Shown piece by piece: positions 21,732-31,470 of a DNA stretch of 62,264 bases (position 1 is the stretch's first letter; each line of letters begins with the position of its first letter). Where the stretch lies: positions 714,319 through 776,582 of the forward strand of contig SWDI01000005.1 in the NCBI GenBank assembly GCA_005116955.1, written 5' to 3'. The notes beneath the pieces were generated by a model, which did not search any database, was not told the DNA's origin, and saw only the letters and a program-made list of their open reading frames with translations. This DNA is from Nitrospira sp. (GTDB lineage Bacteria; Nitrospirota; Nitrospiria; Nitrospirales; Nitrospiraceae). The translations under genes and the position numbers were made by a program.

Positions 21732-22352
21732 ATGACAATCCCGCGGCGTCTGACATCTATTGCTATTAGCCTCGTGGTCTGTGCGACTCTCACAGCCTGG
21801 CCCTCCAACGGAGTGCAGAGCGCACCGACCACCGCCAAGGCATATTTTGCAGGAGGCTGTTTCTGGTGCATGGAAGAGGCCTTCGAAAAGGTGGAGGGAG
21901 TCCTCGGCGCGGTTTCTGGCTACATGGGCGGCACCATGGCCAACCCCACCTACGAAGAGGTCTCGGCTGGGCGGACGGGTCACGCAGAAGCGGTTGAAGT
22001 GACCTACGATCAAACGAAAGTCACGTACCAGAAACTCTTGGATGCCTTTTGGCACAACGTCGATCCCGTCACGCCGAACGCGCAATTCTGCGACCATGGG
22101 ACGCAGTACCGCGCGGCCATCTTCTATTCAACCGACGAAGAAAAGCGGCTCTCGGAAGAGTCAAAACGCGCGATCGAAGAGTCGAAGCGCTTTCCCCAGC
22201 CCATCGTGACTCAGCTGGTCCAAGCCTCAACCTTCTACCAGGCTGAAGAGTACCATCAGGATTACTACAAGAAAAACCCGTTCCGGTATAAGTATTATAA
22301 GTACGGCTGCAGCCGAGCCCAGCGGTTGGAAACGTTATGGGGGAAGTCGTAG
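21732..22352 (+). CDS. msrA: Peptide methionine-(S)-sulfoxide reductase, exported
   Basis: About 206 residues from the ATG at 21732, with AGGAGG upstream. The catalytic motif GGCFWCMEEAF (Cys43) and GTQYRAAIF are those of MsrA. An N-terminal hydrophobic signal (about residues 9-24) indicates export to the periplasm, unlike cytoplasmic MsrA. It repairs oxidised methionine in envelope proteins using a thiol donor. No msrB is adjacent. Confidence 0.9.
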   Translation: MTIPRRLTSIAISLVVCATLTAWPSNGVQSAPTTAKAYFAGGCFWCMEEAFEKVEGVLGAVSGYMGGTMANPTYEEVSAGRTGHAEAVEVTYDQTKVTYQKLLDAFWHNVDPVTPNAQFCDHGTQYRAAIFYSTDEEKRLSEESKRAIEESKRFPQPIVTQLVQASTFYQAEEYHQDYYKKNPFRYKYYKYGCSRAQRLETLWGKS

Positions 22353-22384
22353 AGGTAGAATGCTTGCATGCCGAACATCTAATG

Positions 22385-22741
22385 CTATAGCCGGGCTTTC
22401 ATGATCAGGCCTCTTAATCGTTCTCGCTGAGCCAGGCGAATACTGGTGAATTCCAAGCCGAACTGTTTCCCATCGATCCAGCGAACGATGGCCTGATCGA
22501 CGCGGAGGGGCCACTTAAAATCAGGAAGAAACAACGACAGTTTCAGCAGCATCCCAACTGTTACGGGGATCGATGACTCGGCACTGCACCCGTTTGTTGA
22601 TACGTCCAAAATTTTCCCTTCACCCTCAAAGTCATCGTCGCCAAAGAAAAACAGGCGGCAGGAGAGGGCAAGTCTTCTGCCACGTCGGTCCTGTTGGTTC
22701 GCATCTGCCTGACTGAGCTCTCTGGAGTTTTTTGCTGTCAC
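22385..22741 (-). CDS. PilZ domain protein
   Basis: 118 residues. The cyclic-di-GMP binding pattern of PilZ is visible: basic RRGRR near residues 19-23 and DVSTNGC near residues 46-52, followed by the beta-barrel strands ending in RWIDGKQFGLEF. A small receptor of c-di-GMP, acting in the cytoplasm. It converges with msrA and stands alone. Confidence 0.8.
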   Translation of the reverse strand: MTAKNSRELSQADANQQDRRGRRLALSCRLFFFGDDDFEGEGKILDVSTNGCSAESSIPVTVGMLLKLSLFLPDFKWPLRVDQAIVRWIDGKQFGLEFTSIRLAQRERLRGLIMKARL

Positions 22742-22935
22742 GGCAGTGGTCCTTTTGAACTAATGATCGGGCCAGCAGCCTTTAGTGTACGCATAGAGCC
22801 GGACTGAGCAAGTAGAATCTCTATTGTACCTAAAACTGCTTCGGCCACGCGTACACTCCTGACTCCATCTTGACGCCCGCATCGTCCTCTGCCACAAAGG
22901 ACACCGATCGTAAAGGCTTAAAAAGGAGATGGGTC

Positions 22936-24093
22936 ATGCGAACAGTCAGTCGACGGATGGGAGATCTCGCGCAATCTGAAATTCGGGCCATGACCCAGGC
23001 CTGCGCGAGTGCGAAGGGGCTCAATATGGCACAGGGGGTCTGTGATACGCCGGTGCCGCCGATCGTGCTGGAGGGAGCAGAACAAGCAATCAGAGATGGA
23101 CACAATGTCTACACCCGCTTCGATGGCTTGTCCGAATTGCGGCAGGCCATCGCCGACAAGCTGGCCCACTATAACGGGATTCGCGCTGATCCTGAAACCG
23201 AAGTCACCGTCAGCGCTGGGGCAACCGGCGCCTTTCACTGTGCCTGTGCTGCGCTGCTGAATCCCGGCGATGAAGTCATTCTCTTTGAGCCGTACTATCA
23301 ATACCATATCAGCGCGCTCATGGCGGTTGAAGCAGTCCCTGTGGTGGTCCACATGCAGCCACCGGCCTGGACGTATTCATTGACTCAACTTGAGCAGCTT
23401 GTGACCTCGAGAACAAAGGCCATCATTGTCAATTCGCCCGGCAACCCATCGGGCAAGGTTTTCAGCCGCGCGGAACTTGAGGCGTTGGCAGAGTTTTCGT
23501 GCCGGCACGATCTGTTTGTCCTGACCGATGAAATCTACGAATACTTTCTCTATGACGGGCGACGGCATGTGAGTATGGCCTCCTTGCCGAATATGGCCGA
23601 ACGGACGGTGACCATCGGAGGGTACTCCAAGACCTTCAGCGTGACGGGGTGGCGGATTGGGTACAGTGTGGCTGCGCAGACGTGGACACGAGCGATTGGC
23701 GCGATGAACGATCTCCTCTATGTGTGTGCTCCGGCGCCGCTTCAAATGGGCGTGGCTCGTGGCATTCGAGACTTGCCGGATGATTTCTATGGGAGCCTGG
23801 CTCGAGACTATCAGCACAAGCGCGACAGATTTTGCAGTGCTCTGGCGAAGGCGGGACTCACTCCCTCGATCCCAGAGGGGGCCTATTACGTGTTGGCGGA
23901 TGTGTCCCGGCTTCCTGGCGACAGTGGGAAAGCTCGTGCCATGTATCTATTGGATCGATTCGGTGTAGCTGGTGTACCGGGAGAGGCCTTTATCCCCGGT
24001 GCGGCAGGAGCCAACTTTATCCGTTTCAGTTATGCCAAGACCGATCGAGATCTCGATGAAGCCTGTCGGCGGTTGACCCAAGCTGGCTTGTAG
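22936..24093 (+). CDS. Class I/II PLP-dependent aminotransferase
   Basis: 385 residues from the ATG at 22936, with AAGGAGA upstream. Fold type I features: NSPGNPSGKVF, DEIYEYFLYDG, and the PLP lysine K232 in GGYSKTFSVTGWRIGY, followed by the substrate-binding C-terminal ...FIRFSYAKTDRDLDEA. It resembles aspartate/methionine-type aminotransferases; the substrate cannot be fixed. The following lipoprotein gene begins 51 bases after its stop. Confidence 0.85.
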   Translation: MRTVSRRMGDLAQSEIRAMTQACASAKGLNMAQGVCDTPVPPIVLEGAEQAIRDGHNVYTRFDGLSELRQAIADKLAHYNGIRADPETEVTVSAGATGAFHCACAALLNPGDEVILFEPYYQYHISALMAVEAVPVVVHMQPPAWTYSLTQLEQLVTSRTKAIIVNSPGNPSGKVFSRAELEALAEFSCRHDLFVLTDEIYEYFLYDGRRHVSMASLPNMAERTVTIGGYSKTFSVTGWRIGYSVAAQTWTRAIGAMNDLLYVCAPAPLQMGVARGIRDLPDDFYGSLARDYQHKRDRFCSALAKAGLTPSIPEGAYYVLADVSRLPGDSGKARAMYLLDRFGVAGVPGEAFIPGAAGANFIRFSYAKTDRDLDEACRRLTQAGL

Positions 24094-24144
24094 GTGCTCG
24101 CGCGAGGAAGCGGCCGTTTCTTGCCTGAAGTGCAAGCCCGTGCT

Positions 24145-24606
24145 ATGAACTCGACCATGAGTCCGCACCTCGCTCCCATTGTCGCTGCTGTTGCTGCGTT
24201 GCTGTTGACGGGATGCGGTCATCGGGCGACAGTTCCTCTCTCTGTCTCCGCTGACCATTCCGCCGGTGACCGGTCCGTCCTGGAAGGGGAATGGGAATAC
24301 GAAGACGGCGGGGCGGTCGTCCTTCGACTCAATGATCAGGGCAACGGCACGTACGCATTCAAGGATGGGCGATTCGAAACGATTCAGCTCAACGGCCGGA
24401 CATGGATCGGTAAGTGGTCTCAGAAAGAAAACGATCGGGAAGGCGGTTTCGTTGTGAACCTCTCTGCCGACGCTGGGGAAGGCGACGGGACTTGGTGGTA
24501 CGAGCGAATCGGTGCAAACAGGTCACCATCCGAGAAGGGTGGCACGTTCCACTTGACCAGGAAAACCTCCATGACACGCCTTGGCGATACTCCTCCCGCA
24601 CCCTGA
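24145..24606 (+). CDS. Small lipoprotein of unknown function
   Basis: About 153 residues from the ATG at 24145; another ATG follows at 24157. The signal peptide ends in LLLTGC. The mature part contains repeated short beta-like segments (LEGEWEYEDGGAVVLRLNDQGNGTYAF, WIGKWSQKENDREGGFVV), suggesting a small lipocalin-like barrel. Function unknown; envelope location expected. Confidence 0.6.
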   Translation: MNSTMSPHLAPIVAAVAALLLTGCGHRATVPLSVSADHSAGDRSVLEGEWEYEDGGAVVLRLNDQGNGTYAFKDGRFETIQLNGRTWIGKWSQKENDREGGFVVNLSADAGEGDGTWWYERIGANRSPSEKGGTFHLTRKTSMTRLGDTPPAP

Positions 24607-24623
24607 TCCGCCATCACTCACCC

Positions 24624-25430
24624 TTACGCAAGGCCGTTGTCGGTCCCACAAGTCAGGCCTGTGAGCTGTCGCGCGAGCGCCTCGGGACAGTGTGGGCCAG
24701 TGGCGATGATGCCGCGATAACGAGGCTCGCGCCGATTAAAGAGTAGTTCCTGTCCGAGGCCATCGGAGATGGTTCCCCCTGCCTCCGTGATGAGGAGCGC
24801 CCCCGCGGCCACATCCCATTCATTTTCTGGTTCCCACGTGACTACTCCCTCGATACGGCCGGTTGCGGCGAGTGCGAGTACCCAGGCGATAGAGCGCATA
24901 GGCCGCTTATTGATCGATGGATCCAGGGAGGGGAAGCGGCCGATCTGTTGCTCCCATTGATTCAGGGCGATTACTGGATGTTGACCGCTCCACGAAGCTG
25001 GTGGAGTAACCGGTTTACTGTTGAGACGCAGACCTCCACCTCGAGTTGCGGTAAATAATTCGTCCGTGGAAGGGTTGAAGATGCCTACCACGATTGGTCG
25101 GCCCTGTTCAATGAGGCCGACGGAAATGCAATACTCCGGTTCACCACTGATGAACGCCTTCGTCCCGTCTATCGGATCAACCACCCAGACTCGTCGTTTC
25201 TGAAGTCGCTCCAGACGATCAGGCGATTCTTCAGAGAGCCATCCATCTTCAGGAAACGTGGACATCAGGTGGGAGAGAAGGACCTCATTCACGGCCAGGT
25301 CCGCCGAAGTCACTGGAGACTGGTCCGGCTTCTGAATCGTCTCAAAGCCATCGACAGCAAACCGCAAGGCTTCCCCTCCGGCATTCCGCAGTGCCGTGAT
25401 GAGAACGTCCAGTTCGTAGTCCCATGTCAT
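24624..25430 (-). CDS. cysQ: Inositol-phosphatase family protein, probable 3'(2'),5'-bisphosphate nucleotidase
   Basis: 268 residues. The metal site is complete: SEES (E67, E68), WVVDPIDGTKAF (D85, D88) and WDVAAGALLITEAGG. This is the inositol monophosphatase superfamily, and CysQ-like members hydrolyse 3'-phosphoadenosine 5'-phosphate from sulfate assimilation. Assignment to CysQ rather than SuhB/HisN is based on general similarity and is not certain. It is divergent from corA with about 93 bases between. Confidence 0.75.
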   Translation of the reverse strand: MTWDYELDVLITALRNAGGEALRFAVDGFETIQKPDQSPVTSADLAVNEVLLSHLMSTFPEDGWLSEESPDRLERLQKRRVWVVDPIDGTKAFISGEPEYCISVGLIEQGRPIVVGIFNPSTDELFTATRGGGLRLNSKPVTPPASWSGQHPVIALNQWEQQIGRFPSLDPSINKRPMRSIAWVLALAATGRIEGVVTWEPENEWDVAAGALLITEAGGTISDGLGQELLFNRREPRYRGIIATGPHCPEALARQLTGLTCGTDNGLA

Positions 25431-25523
25431 GACAGGAGAGTAGCAGGCCTGGCGTCAGATGAAAAGATCCGAGCGTGTACCACGCTTGACCTGGCCGTTG
25501 AATCTGCGTACAAGCAGGTTACG

Positions 25524-26579
25524 ATGAAACTGGTCCAGAAACGGTCGAAGAAGACAGGGCTCTCGCCAGGGACGCTCATTCACATCGGCGAACAGCGGGC
25601 CGAGGCTGTGAGCATGACCCTGTTCAATTATGCCGGTGCACGATGCGTGGAGCATGTGCTCACAGATCTGAATGCGCTTCAACTGCCTGCCGACGAAAGC
25701 GTCACATGGGTGAATGTTGGCGGGGTCCATAAAGTTGACGTCTTGGAAGGATTCGGGAAACATTTTGGCCTTCATCCCCTTCTGCTGGAAGACATCGCCA
25801 ACACGGACCAGCGTCCCAAGCTCGATGACTATGAGACCTATTTCTTTCTCGTGATGAAGATGCTGACGACCTCTGAGCGAGGGGACATTGTCGTCGAGCA
25901 GGTGAGTTTCGTTCTTGGCCGAAATTACGTTCTCTCATTCCAGGAAAACGGCACCGATGTTTTTCATACGGTGCGGGACCGTCTGAGAGGCGGGAAAGGG
26001 CGGCTTCGGCAAAACGGTTCAGACTATCTGCTCTATGCGCTGATCGATGCTATTGTCGACCAATACTTTGAGGTCCTCGAACTGCTCGGTGAGCGGATCG
26101 AGTCGCTGCAAGAACGGGTGATGGCCGATCCCAAGCCGGACATCCTCAAAGACATTCATGGGCTGAAACAGCAGTTGTTGTTCGTACGCCGTGCCGTTTG
26201 GCCGCTTCGGGAAGCGATCAACGGTCTGTCTCGCTCGGACTGTCCGTTTCTGCATGAGTCCACAAAGATCTTTATTCGTGATGTCTATGATCATGTGGTT
26301 CAGATTGTCGACACCATCGAAACCTTGCGGGAAATGGTCTCGGCCAGTCTGGATATTTATCTGTCGAGCGTGAGCTATCGACTGAACGCCGTCATGCGGG
26401 TCTTGACGGTTATCACCACGATTTTTATGCCGCTCACCTTTATTGCGGGCATCTACGGCATGAATTTCGAGTATATGCCGGAGTTGAAATGGCCGTGGGG
26501 CTACCCGATGGCGATCGGCATCATGGGTCTTGTGGCAGCCATCATGCTCATCGGGTTCCGTCGAAAGAAATGGTTGTAG
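25524..26579 (+). CDS. corA: CorA family magnesium/cobalt transporter
   Basis: 351 residues from the ATG at 25524. A long cytoplasmic domain is followed by two C-terminal transmembrane helices separated by the selectivity motif YGMN (G312) and the acidic loop EYMPEL, ending FRRKKWL. These are the CorA family marks; the channel is a pentamer importing Mg2+ and Co2+. It stands alone between divergent cysQ and convergent downstream genes. The open frame extends upstream, overlapping cysQ, but the divergent layout makes 25524 the reasonable start. Confidence 0.88.
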   Translation: MKLVQKRSKKTGLSPGTLIHIGEQRAEAVSMTLFNYAGARCVEHVLTDLNALQLPADESVTWVNVGGVHKVDVLEGFGKHFGLHPLLLEDIANTDQRPKLDDYETYFFLVMKMLTTSERGDIVVEQVSFVLGRNYVLSFQENGTDVFHTVRDRLRGGKGRLRQNGSDYLLYALIDAIVDQYFEVLELLGERIESLQERVMADPKPDILKDIHGLKQQLLFVRRAVWPLREAINGLSRSDCPFLHESTKIFIRDVYDHVVQIVDTIETLREMVSASLDIYLSSVSYRLNAVMRVLTVITTIFMPLTFIAGIYGMNFEYMPELKWPWGYPMAIGIMGLVAAIMLIGFRRKKWL

Positions 26580-26684
26580 CAGGATGATGTTGAAACAGCC
26601 CTCCAGCTTCGTTCTCACGTCGTGCAGAGGTTCAACGTGCCGAGAGGGAAGGTCTTTTTGAACATCCTGGAGCGGATATCACTA

Positions 26685-27026
26685 TTAATCTTGGACGTCG
26701 ACTTTATCCACGAAATAGGTGGTGTCACCGAAGCAGGTCGTGGGAATATGGCGATACTCTTTGTAATGCAAGATCACTCGTTTTCCCATTACCTCTGATA
26801 ATTGTGCGGCGACTTTATCGTCCGAGATCGTAAACTGCCAGAGAACAGGTGCCGTTCCAGGCACGGCTGTCATGGCCAACTCTCCTTCATGGCTCTTACA
26901 CAGCCAGCCCTTCGTTGAAAACTTCTGAATGTAGCCGGCTCGGTTTCCATCGGAATAGGTCCAGTTGAACACGACCGTCAGGTAGGCAGCGCCTATAAAG
27001 AAGAGCAGCGTCACAAATAGTTTCAC
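26685..27026 (-). CDS. Small membrane-anchored protein of unknown function
   Basis: 113 residues from the GTG at 27026, with GGAG before it. One N-terminal hydrophobic segment (LFVTLLFFIGAAYLTVVF) anchors or exports it. The remainder has conserved-looking YSDGNRAGYIQKFSTKGWLCK and CFGDTTYF. Similar short proteins appear in databases misnamed 6-phosphogluconate dehydrogenase; no such domain is visible here. It is probably the last gene of the leuC-leuD unit, 14 bases after leuD. Confidence 0.6.
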   Translation of the reverse strand: MKLFVTLLFFIGAAYLTVVFNWTYSDGNRAGYIQKFSTKGWLCKSHEGELAMTAVPGTAPVLWQFTISDDKVAAQLSEVMGKRVILHYKEYRHIPTTCFGDTTYFVDKVDVQD

Positions 27027-27040
27027 CGGTATCTCCTCAC

Positions 27041-27805
27041 TTACGAATAAATGTCGCTGAACAACCAAGGAGCGTCAGTCTTTCGGCGAGATTCATAGGC
27101 CGTGATCTCAGGCTCATGTTGGAGCGTGAGGCCGATCGAATCCAGTCCTCGGTAGAGGCAATCCTTGCGGAAGGGGTCGATTTCGAACCGGTATGGTGTT
27201 TTCTCGGGTGTGGTGACTGTCTGACTGCCAAGATCGACGGTGAGCCGGTATCCCTCGGTACCAACGGCATGTTTCATGAGCGCCAACACTTCATCGGCCT
27301 TCAGCACAACGGGGAGTATGCCGTTTTGAAAACAGTTGTTATAAAAAATGTCGGCAAAGCTTGGAGCAATAATGCAGCGGAACCCCTGATCCAGTAGAGC
27401 CCACGGCGCATGCTCGCGAGAAGAGCCGCAACCAAAATTATCACGCGTTAATAAGATCGAGGCCGATTGATAGCGAGGTTGATTCAAGAAAAAATTCGGA
27501 TCGGGCGATCCATCTTTTTTCTTTCTCCAGTCAAAAAAGAGGCCTTCGCGGAGTCCTGTCCGTTTGATGCAACCAAAATTATCACGCGTTAATAAGATCG
27601 AGGCCGATTGATAGCGAGGTTGATTTAAGAAAAAGTCCGGATCCGGCGATCCATCTTTTTTCTTCCTCCAATCAAAAAAGAGGCCCTCGCGGAGTCCTGT
27701 CCGTTTGATCGTCTTTAGAAACTGCTTCGGAATGATCTGATCCGTGTCGACGTTGATGAGATCCAACGGGGCAACGAGACCGGTGAGAAGAGTAAACGGT
27801 TCCAT
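27041..27805 (-). CDS. leuD: 3-isopropylmalate dehydratase small subunit with internal duplication
   Basis: 254 residues from the ATG at 27805, with GGAG eleven bases upstream inside the end of leuC. The LeuD signature is complete: [52 protein letters not shown]. LeuD is normally about 200 residues; here residues I33-C79 are repeated in frame as I80-C126, differing at one residue (PDPD/PDPN). The extra block lies in the swivelling domain before the GSSREH loop. It would work with LeuC to isomerise isopropylmalate in leucine synthesis, if the longer fold is tolerated. Confidence 0.85.
   Translation of the reverse strand: MEPFTLLTGLVAPLDLINVDTDQIIPKQFLKTIKRTGLREGLFFDWRKKKDGSPDPDFFLNQPRYQSASILLTRDNFGCIKRTGLREGLFFDWRKKKDGSPDPNFFLNQPRYQSASILLTRDNFGCGSSREHAPWALLDQGFRCIIAPSFADIFYNNCFQNGILPVVLKADEVLALMKHAVGTEGYRLTVDLGSQTVTTPEKTPYRFEIDPFRKDCLYRGLDSIGLTLQHEPEITAYESRRKTDAPWLFSDIYS
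27428..27709 (-). repeat. 141-bp in-frame tandem duplication inside leuD
   Basis: Two adjacent 141-base units, 27428-27568 and 27569-27709, each beginning GCAACCAAAATTATCACGCG on the plus strand. They differ at a handful of positions, almost all synonymous in the leuD frame (one Asp/Asn change). The length is a multiple of three, so the reading frame is kept. Confidence 0.9.
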
Positions 27806-27812
27806 AGTGTCA

Positions 27813-29216
27813 TCAGCTCCAATGTCGAATATCGACGAAGTGCCCTTCGATCGCTGCGGCGACCGCCATCGCAGGCGACACCAGATGGGTTCTCCCGCCA
27901 GCGCCCTGACGGCCTTCAAAATTTCGATTGCTGGTGGACGCGCAACGTTCCCCTGGCTGCAGGACGTCGGCATTCATGGCCAGACACATGCTGCATCCAG
28001 CTTCTCGCCATTCGAATCCTGCTTCACGGAATACGTGATCAAGGCCTTCCGCCTCCGCTTGTTTTTTGACGAGTCCGGACCCTGGGACCACCATGGCATG
28101 CACAGACTTGGCAACTTTTTTCCCCTTGGCAAGGCTGGCTGCCAGCCGGAGGTCTTCAATTCGTGAATTCGTGCAGGAGCCGATGAAGACGCGGTCGATT
28201 GCAATATCCGTAATGGGTGTGTTGGGCGAAAGTCCCATGTAGGTCAATGCACGTTCCGTCGCGCTCTTTGTGTTGGCATCGGACATTGTTCGTGGATCTG
28301 GGATCTTTTGATCGACACCTAGCACCATCCCCGGACTCGTTCCCCAGCTGACCTGAGGCGCGATGTCTTCAGCCTGTAACGAGACGGTCGCATCGTACTT
28401 CGCATCTGGGTCGGTAGTGAGCCGCTGCCATGCCTGCACGGCTTGTTCGAGCATATTCCCTTTTGGGACGAGCGGCCGTCCCTTCAGGTAGACGATTGTC
28501 TTCTCATCGGGGGCCACTAACCCAGCGCGGGCTCCCCCTTCGATCGACATATTGCAGAGGGTCATGCGCCCTTCCATGCTCAGTGCGCGAATAGCCGACC
28601 CTGTATACTCAATCACGTAACCGGTTCCACCGGCCGTGCCAATTTTTCCGATAATCGCAAGAATAATGTCCTTTGCTGAGCAGTGATCGGAAAGGGTCCC
28701 CTCAACACGGACCTCCATCGTCTTTGGTCGTTTTTGGACGAGGCATTGCGTTGCCAGTACATGTTCGACTTCACTGGTCCCAATACCGAATGCCAATGCA
28801 CCGAATGCCCCATGGGTCGATGTGTGAGAATCTCCGCACACGATCGTTGTCCCTGGCAGGGTGAATCCTTGCTCGGGGCCAATGACGTGCACCACGCCTT
28901 GTCGGACATCATCCATGCCGAAGAAGGTAATGCCGAAGTTGCGACAGTTTTCCTCAAGGGTCTGAATCTGCTTCGCGCTGATCTGATCGGCGATCGGTAG
29001 CTTCCGGTCGGTCGTCGGAACATTGTGATCCGGGACGGCCAGGGTTGCGGCCGGTCGTCGAGGCGTTCGCCCAGCCAGCTTCAACCCTTCAAACGCCTGG
29101 GGAGAGGTCACTTCATGAACCAGTTGTCGATCAATATAGAGGAGCGTGGTCCCATCTGGCTCCGCCCGCACGACATGCGCATCCCAAATTTTGTCGAATA
29201 GTGTTTTGCCTGCCAT
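27813..29216 (-). CDS. leuC: 3-isopropylmalate dehydratase large subunit
   Basis: 467 residues, the usual LeuC length, with GGGAG before the start. Aconitase-family motifs are present: [32 protein letters not shown], and the iron-sulfur cysteines in [14 protein letters not shown] and [10 protein letters not shown]. It forms the leucine-pathway isomerase with LeuD, whose gene follows 7 bases later. No other leu gene is in the window. Confidence 0.95.
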   Translation of the reverse strand: MAGKTLFDKIWDAHVVRAEPDGTTLLYIDRQLVHEVTSPQAFEGLKLAGRTPRRPAATLAVPDHNVPTTDRKLPIADQISAKQIQTLEENCRNFGITFFGMDDVRQGVVHVIGPEQGFTLPGTTIVCGDSHTSTHGAFGALAFGIGTSEVEHVLATQCLVQKRPKTMEVRVEGTLSDHCSAKDIILAIIGKIGTAGGTGYVIEYTGSAIRALSMEGRMTLCNMSIEGGARAGLVAPDEKTIVYLKGRPLVPKGNMLEQAVQAWQRLTTDPDAKYDATVSLQAEDIAPQVSWGTSPGMVLGVDQKIPDPRTMSDANTKSATERALTYMGLSPNTPITDIAIDRVFIGSCTNSRIEDLRLAASLAKGKKVAKSVHAMVVPGSGLVKKQAEAEGLDHVFREAGFEWREAGCSMCLAMNADVLQPGERCASTSNRNFEGRQGAGGRTHLVSPAMAVAAAIEGHFVDIRHWS

Positions 29217-29330
29217 GGCTACTCCCGTCTTTATGAATTTGAACCATCATTATACAGAGAAGTCCTATGGTCTTGACAAGTGCACGTCCAGAGCTTGCCC
29301 TGCTCTCCGAGACGTGGTACCACCGCACCG

Positions 29331-29798
29331 ATGAAACCCAGGCCCTGGAGCGAACCGTGCATGGTTGAGTGGAGTCACCGACTACTGGAGAGCTATCACT
29401 ATTGGATCGGACAAGACCTTATTGATCGGGCCGGCGATCGAAAGGCACAGGCCCTCCGGCTATTCGAAGTATCCATTGTCGTTGTGTCGCACGGTGTGGA
29501 ACCGGACCCGATCTTAAATTATGGCAATCAAGCAGCCTTGGATCTGTGGGAGCTGCCCTGGGAGCAATTCATCCAGACGCCGTCACGACTGACGGCTGAG
29601 GCGGATGACCGTACTGAGCGGAGAAGAATGTTGGAGCGAGCAACGCTCACCGGTTACTTCGATGGATATCGAGGGGTGCGAATATCCTCGACGAGGAGAC
29701 GATTTCTTGTTGAGCAAGCCGTGATTTGGAATGTGATCGATCTTGCCGGACACCGCATCGGTCAAGCGGCGGCGTTCTCCCAATGGTCATACTTGTGA
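29331..29798 (+). CDS. MEKHLA domain protein
   Basis: 155 residues from the ATG at 29331. It carries the MEKHLA/PAS-like pattern: SYHYWIGQDLI, LFEVSIVVVSHGVEPDPILNYGNQAALDLWELPWEQF, PSRLTAEADDRTERRRML and GYFDGYRGVRISSTRRRF. The whole protein is this one domain, related to PAS. Ligand and partners are unknown. It is divergent from leuC and convergent with the CBS gene. Confidence 0.75.
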   Translation: MKPRPWSEPCMVEWSHRLLESYHYWIGQDLIDRAGDRKAQALRLFEVSIVVVSHGVEPDPILNYGNQAALDLWELPWEQFIQTPSRLTAEADDRTERRRMLERATLTGYFDGYRGVRISSTRRRFLVEQAVIWNVIDLAGHRIGQAAAFSQWSYL

Positions 29799-29931
29799 TG
29801 ATCGAGGCGAGGGAGTAGCCCGAAACCCTTCCGGATTGGTCACGACGACGATCACTGCATCGAGTCGAGCCGAGGCCGGTCGGAGGAACACGATCGACGA
29901 GAGTCTGTCTATGAAATCATTAACGGAGAAG

Positions 29932-30546
29932 TCAGGTCCAGAGTTCGAGAGGGCCGTGGTTGGCGATACCCTGCAGTAGATCTCGGGTAGCAAGAATGCC
30001 GACCAGACGGCGATGGTGATCCAAAATTGGAACAGCATGAATTTGTTCATCCAGCATGACGCGGGCAATTTCACGGATCTCTGTCACGGGAGTCGCCGAA
30101 ATAACTCGGGACGTCATGATGTCAGCCAATCGCCGTCTGGAGGCCTGTCGCGTATCGGCCGCTGTGATCAGTTCAGGAGCATGGCGGAGCAAGTCTCGAT
30201 AGGACACCATCCCGACGAGGGTGTCGTGCATCGATGTGACGGGGATATGATGGAATCCCTTGTCTGACATGCTCGTCCAAGCGTCAAGCCAGGTGCTATC
30301 GGATGGAAGAGAGATAACCGGAGTACTCATCAGATCACGCGCGAGAATCGCCGGTTTCGGGTGAGATTGTTCGATGCTCTGCTGTTGATAGGCTGTTTGT
30401 GCTGCCACGGCTGAGTGATCCAGAGAGGAAGCGTGTTGGCCATGATGCTCCCGCTCCCTCGCGTATTCAGGTCGGGCATTCCGTGGACCAGCCGGTTTGA
30501 CCGGGTACGTTTCCACGATTCCGTTGACCGCCAGAATGATGGACAT
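29932..30546 (-). CDS. Tandem CBS domain protein
   Basis: 204 residues from the ATG at 30546, preceded by GAGGAG. After a polar linker of about 70 residues come two CBS motifs: ARDLMSTPVISLPSDSTWLDAWTSM..HIPVTS and IMTSRVISATPVTEIREIARVM..HAVPILDHHRRLVGILATRDLL. CBS pairs bind adenine nucleotides and act as energy sensors. No catalytic domain is fused. The long intergenic region upstream separates it from the cupredoxin gene. Confidence 0.82.
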   Translation of the reverse strand: MSIILAVNGIVETYPVKPAGPRNARPEYAREREHHGQHASSLDHSAVAAQTAYQQQSIEQSHPKPAILARDLMSTPVISLPSDSTWLDAWTSMSDKGFHHIPVTSMHDTLVGMVSYRDLLRHAPELITAADTRQASRRRLADIMTSRVISATPVTEIREIARVMLDEQIHAVPILDHHRRLVGILATRDLLQGIANHGPLELWT

Positions 30547-30966
30547 GCTGCAGCTCCTCAACTGCCATATCGGAGTTTTCGGGAAATACTTAAGCGAGGT
30601 CCAGACCAAGCGAATATTTAACGAGAGTACGGGGTGCTCTGCCACAATTTAGTATCAATTGTCTGGCACCGAGAGGGCCGACACACAAGTCGAGGGCCAC
30701 AGCTGCTTCCAGTGCCGTTGCCTGTGGAGCTGGATTCCATCGAGTGAGCCACGGTTCAAGCGGCTGCGGCGGTTCTAAATCAATTGCTTCCGTTTTGACC
30801 CATATGTTATACAAACAATCTTATACTGTAGTGAATGCCGGGACACAGTCGTAGACAACGAGTGCACGCTATCGGAAGCAGTGGTGTTCTCTGTAAGTTT
30901 GGCGGCACATATTCACAAGCCTCTATTTTGTTTCTTTTCACATACTTCGCAAGGGGGGGGGTAGTC
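30547..30966. other. Intergenic region, divergent promoter area, with a G9 tract
   Basis: About 420 bases between the CBS gene and the cupredoxin gene. A run of nine G at 30953-30961 lies five bases before the cupredoxin ATG and forms its ribosome binding site. A weak small open frame on the minus strand near 30590-30814 has no ribosome binding site and I do not call it. Confidence 0.6.
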
Positions 30967-31443
30967 ATGGGTAAGACGATGTTGGCGGTCTTCTTCGGCC
31001 TTGGCATGATATTGGCTGGGGCTTCGAGTTCGTATGCGCTTCAAGCGGGCGGTGTAGAGACCGGCGATTTGGAAACGGGTTCTGTCGTCGGCCAGCCGTT
31101 TAAGGAGCTGAGCGTCGATGTTTCGTTCTTTGCTATTGAAATTGGAAACATGAAGATCTGGTATCCGCCGATGACCGTCATCGATTTTAAAGCGCGTCCC
31201 GGTACTCCAGTGTTGTTAAAAGTGACGAATAATGCAACGGCTGAGCACGGGTTCCAGCTCAGCGCTGTCGTGAATCAATCCGCACCGACTGCCTTGCATT
31301 CCAAGATCGTGCTCAAACCCGGGGAAACACAGTATATCGGTGTTCCAACCAGCGATCTGTTTTATTCCGGGGGAAATGTTCTTGAATATCGTTGCCACTT
31401 GCATCCGGGCCATGTCGGTGGCAAGTTGCTTATGCTGAAGTAG
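30967..31443 (+). CDS. Exported cupredoxin-like copper protein
   Basis: 158 residues with a cleavable signal peptide (hydrophobic core near residues 5-20). The C-terminal block EYRCHLHPGHVGGKLLM together with H94 (AEHGFQL) gives a Cys-His-rich copper site resembling cupredoxins and the CuA-like C-terminus of cytochrome oxidase subunit II-type domains. It probably carries electrons or copper in the periplasm. A rho-independent terminator follows directly, so it is a single-gene unit. Confidence 0.75.
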   Translation: MGKTMLAVFFGLGMILAGASSSYALQAGGVETGDLETGSVVGQPFKELSVDVSFFAIEIGNMKIWYPPMTVIDFKARPGTPVLLKVTNNATAEHGFQLSAVVNQSAPTALHSKIVLKPGETQYIGVPTSDLFYSGGNVLEYRCHLHPGHVGGKLLMLK

Positions 31444-31470
31444 GTTGTCTGGATTCTGGTCGGCGACAAA

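Noticed and set aside
30590-30814. Small minus-strand open frame of 74 codons upstream of the CBS gene
   Set aside because: No ribosome binding site, no family; only weakly protein-like.
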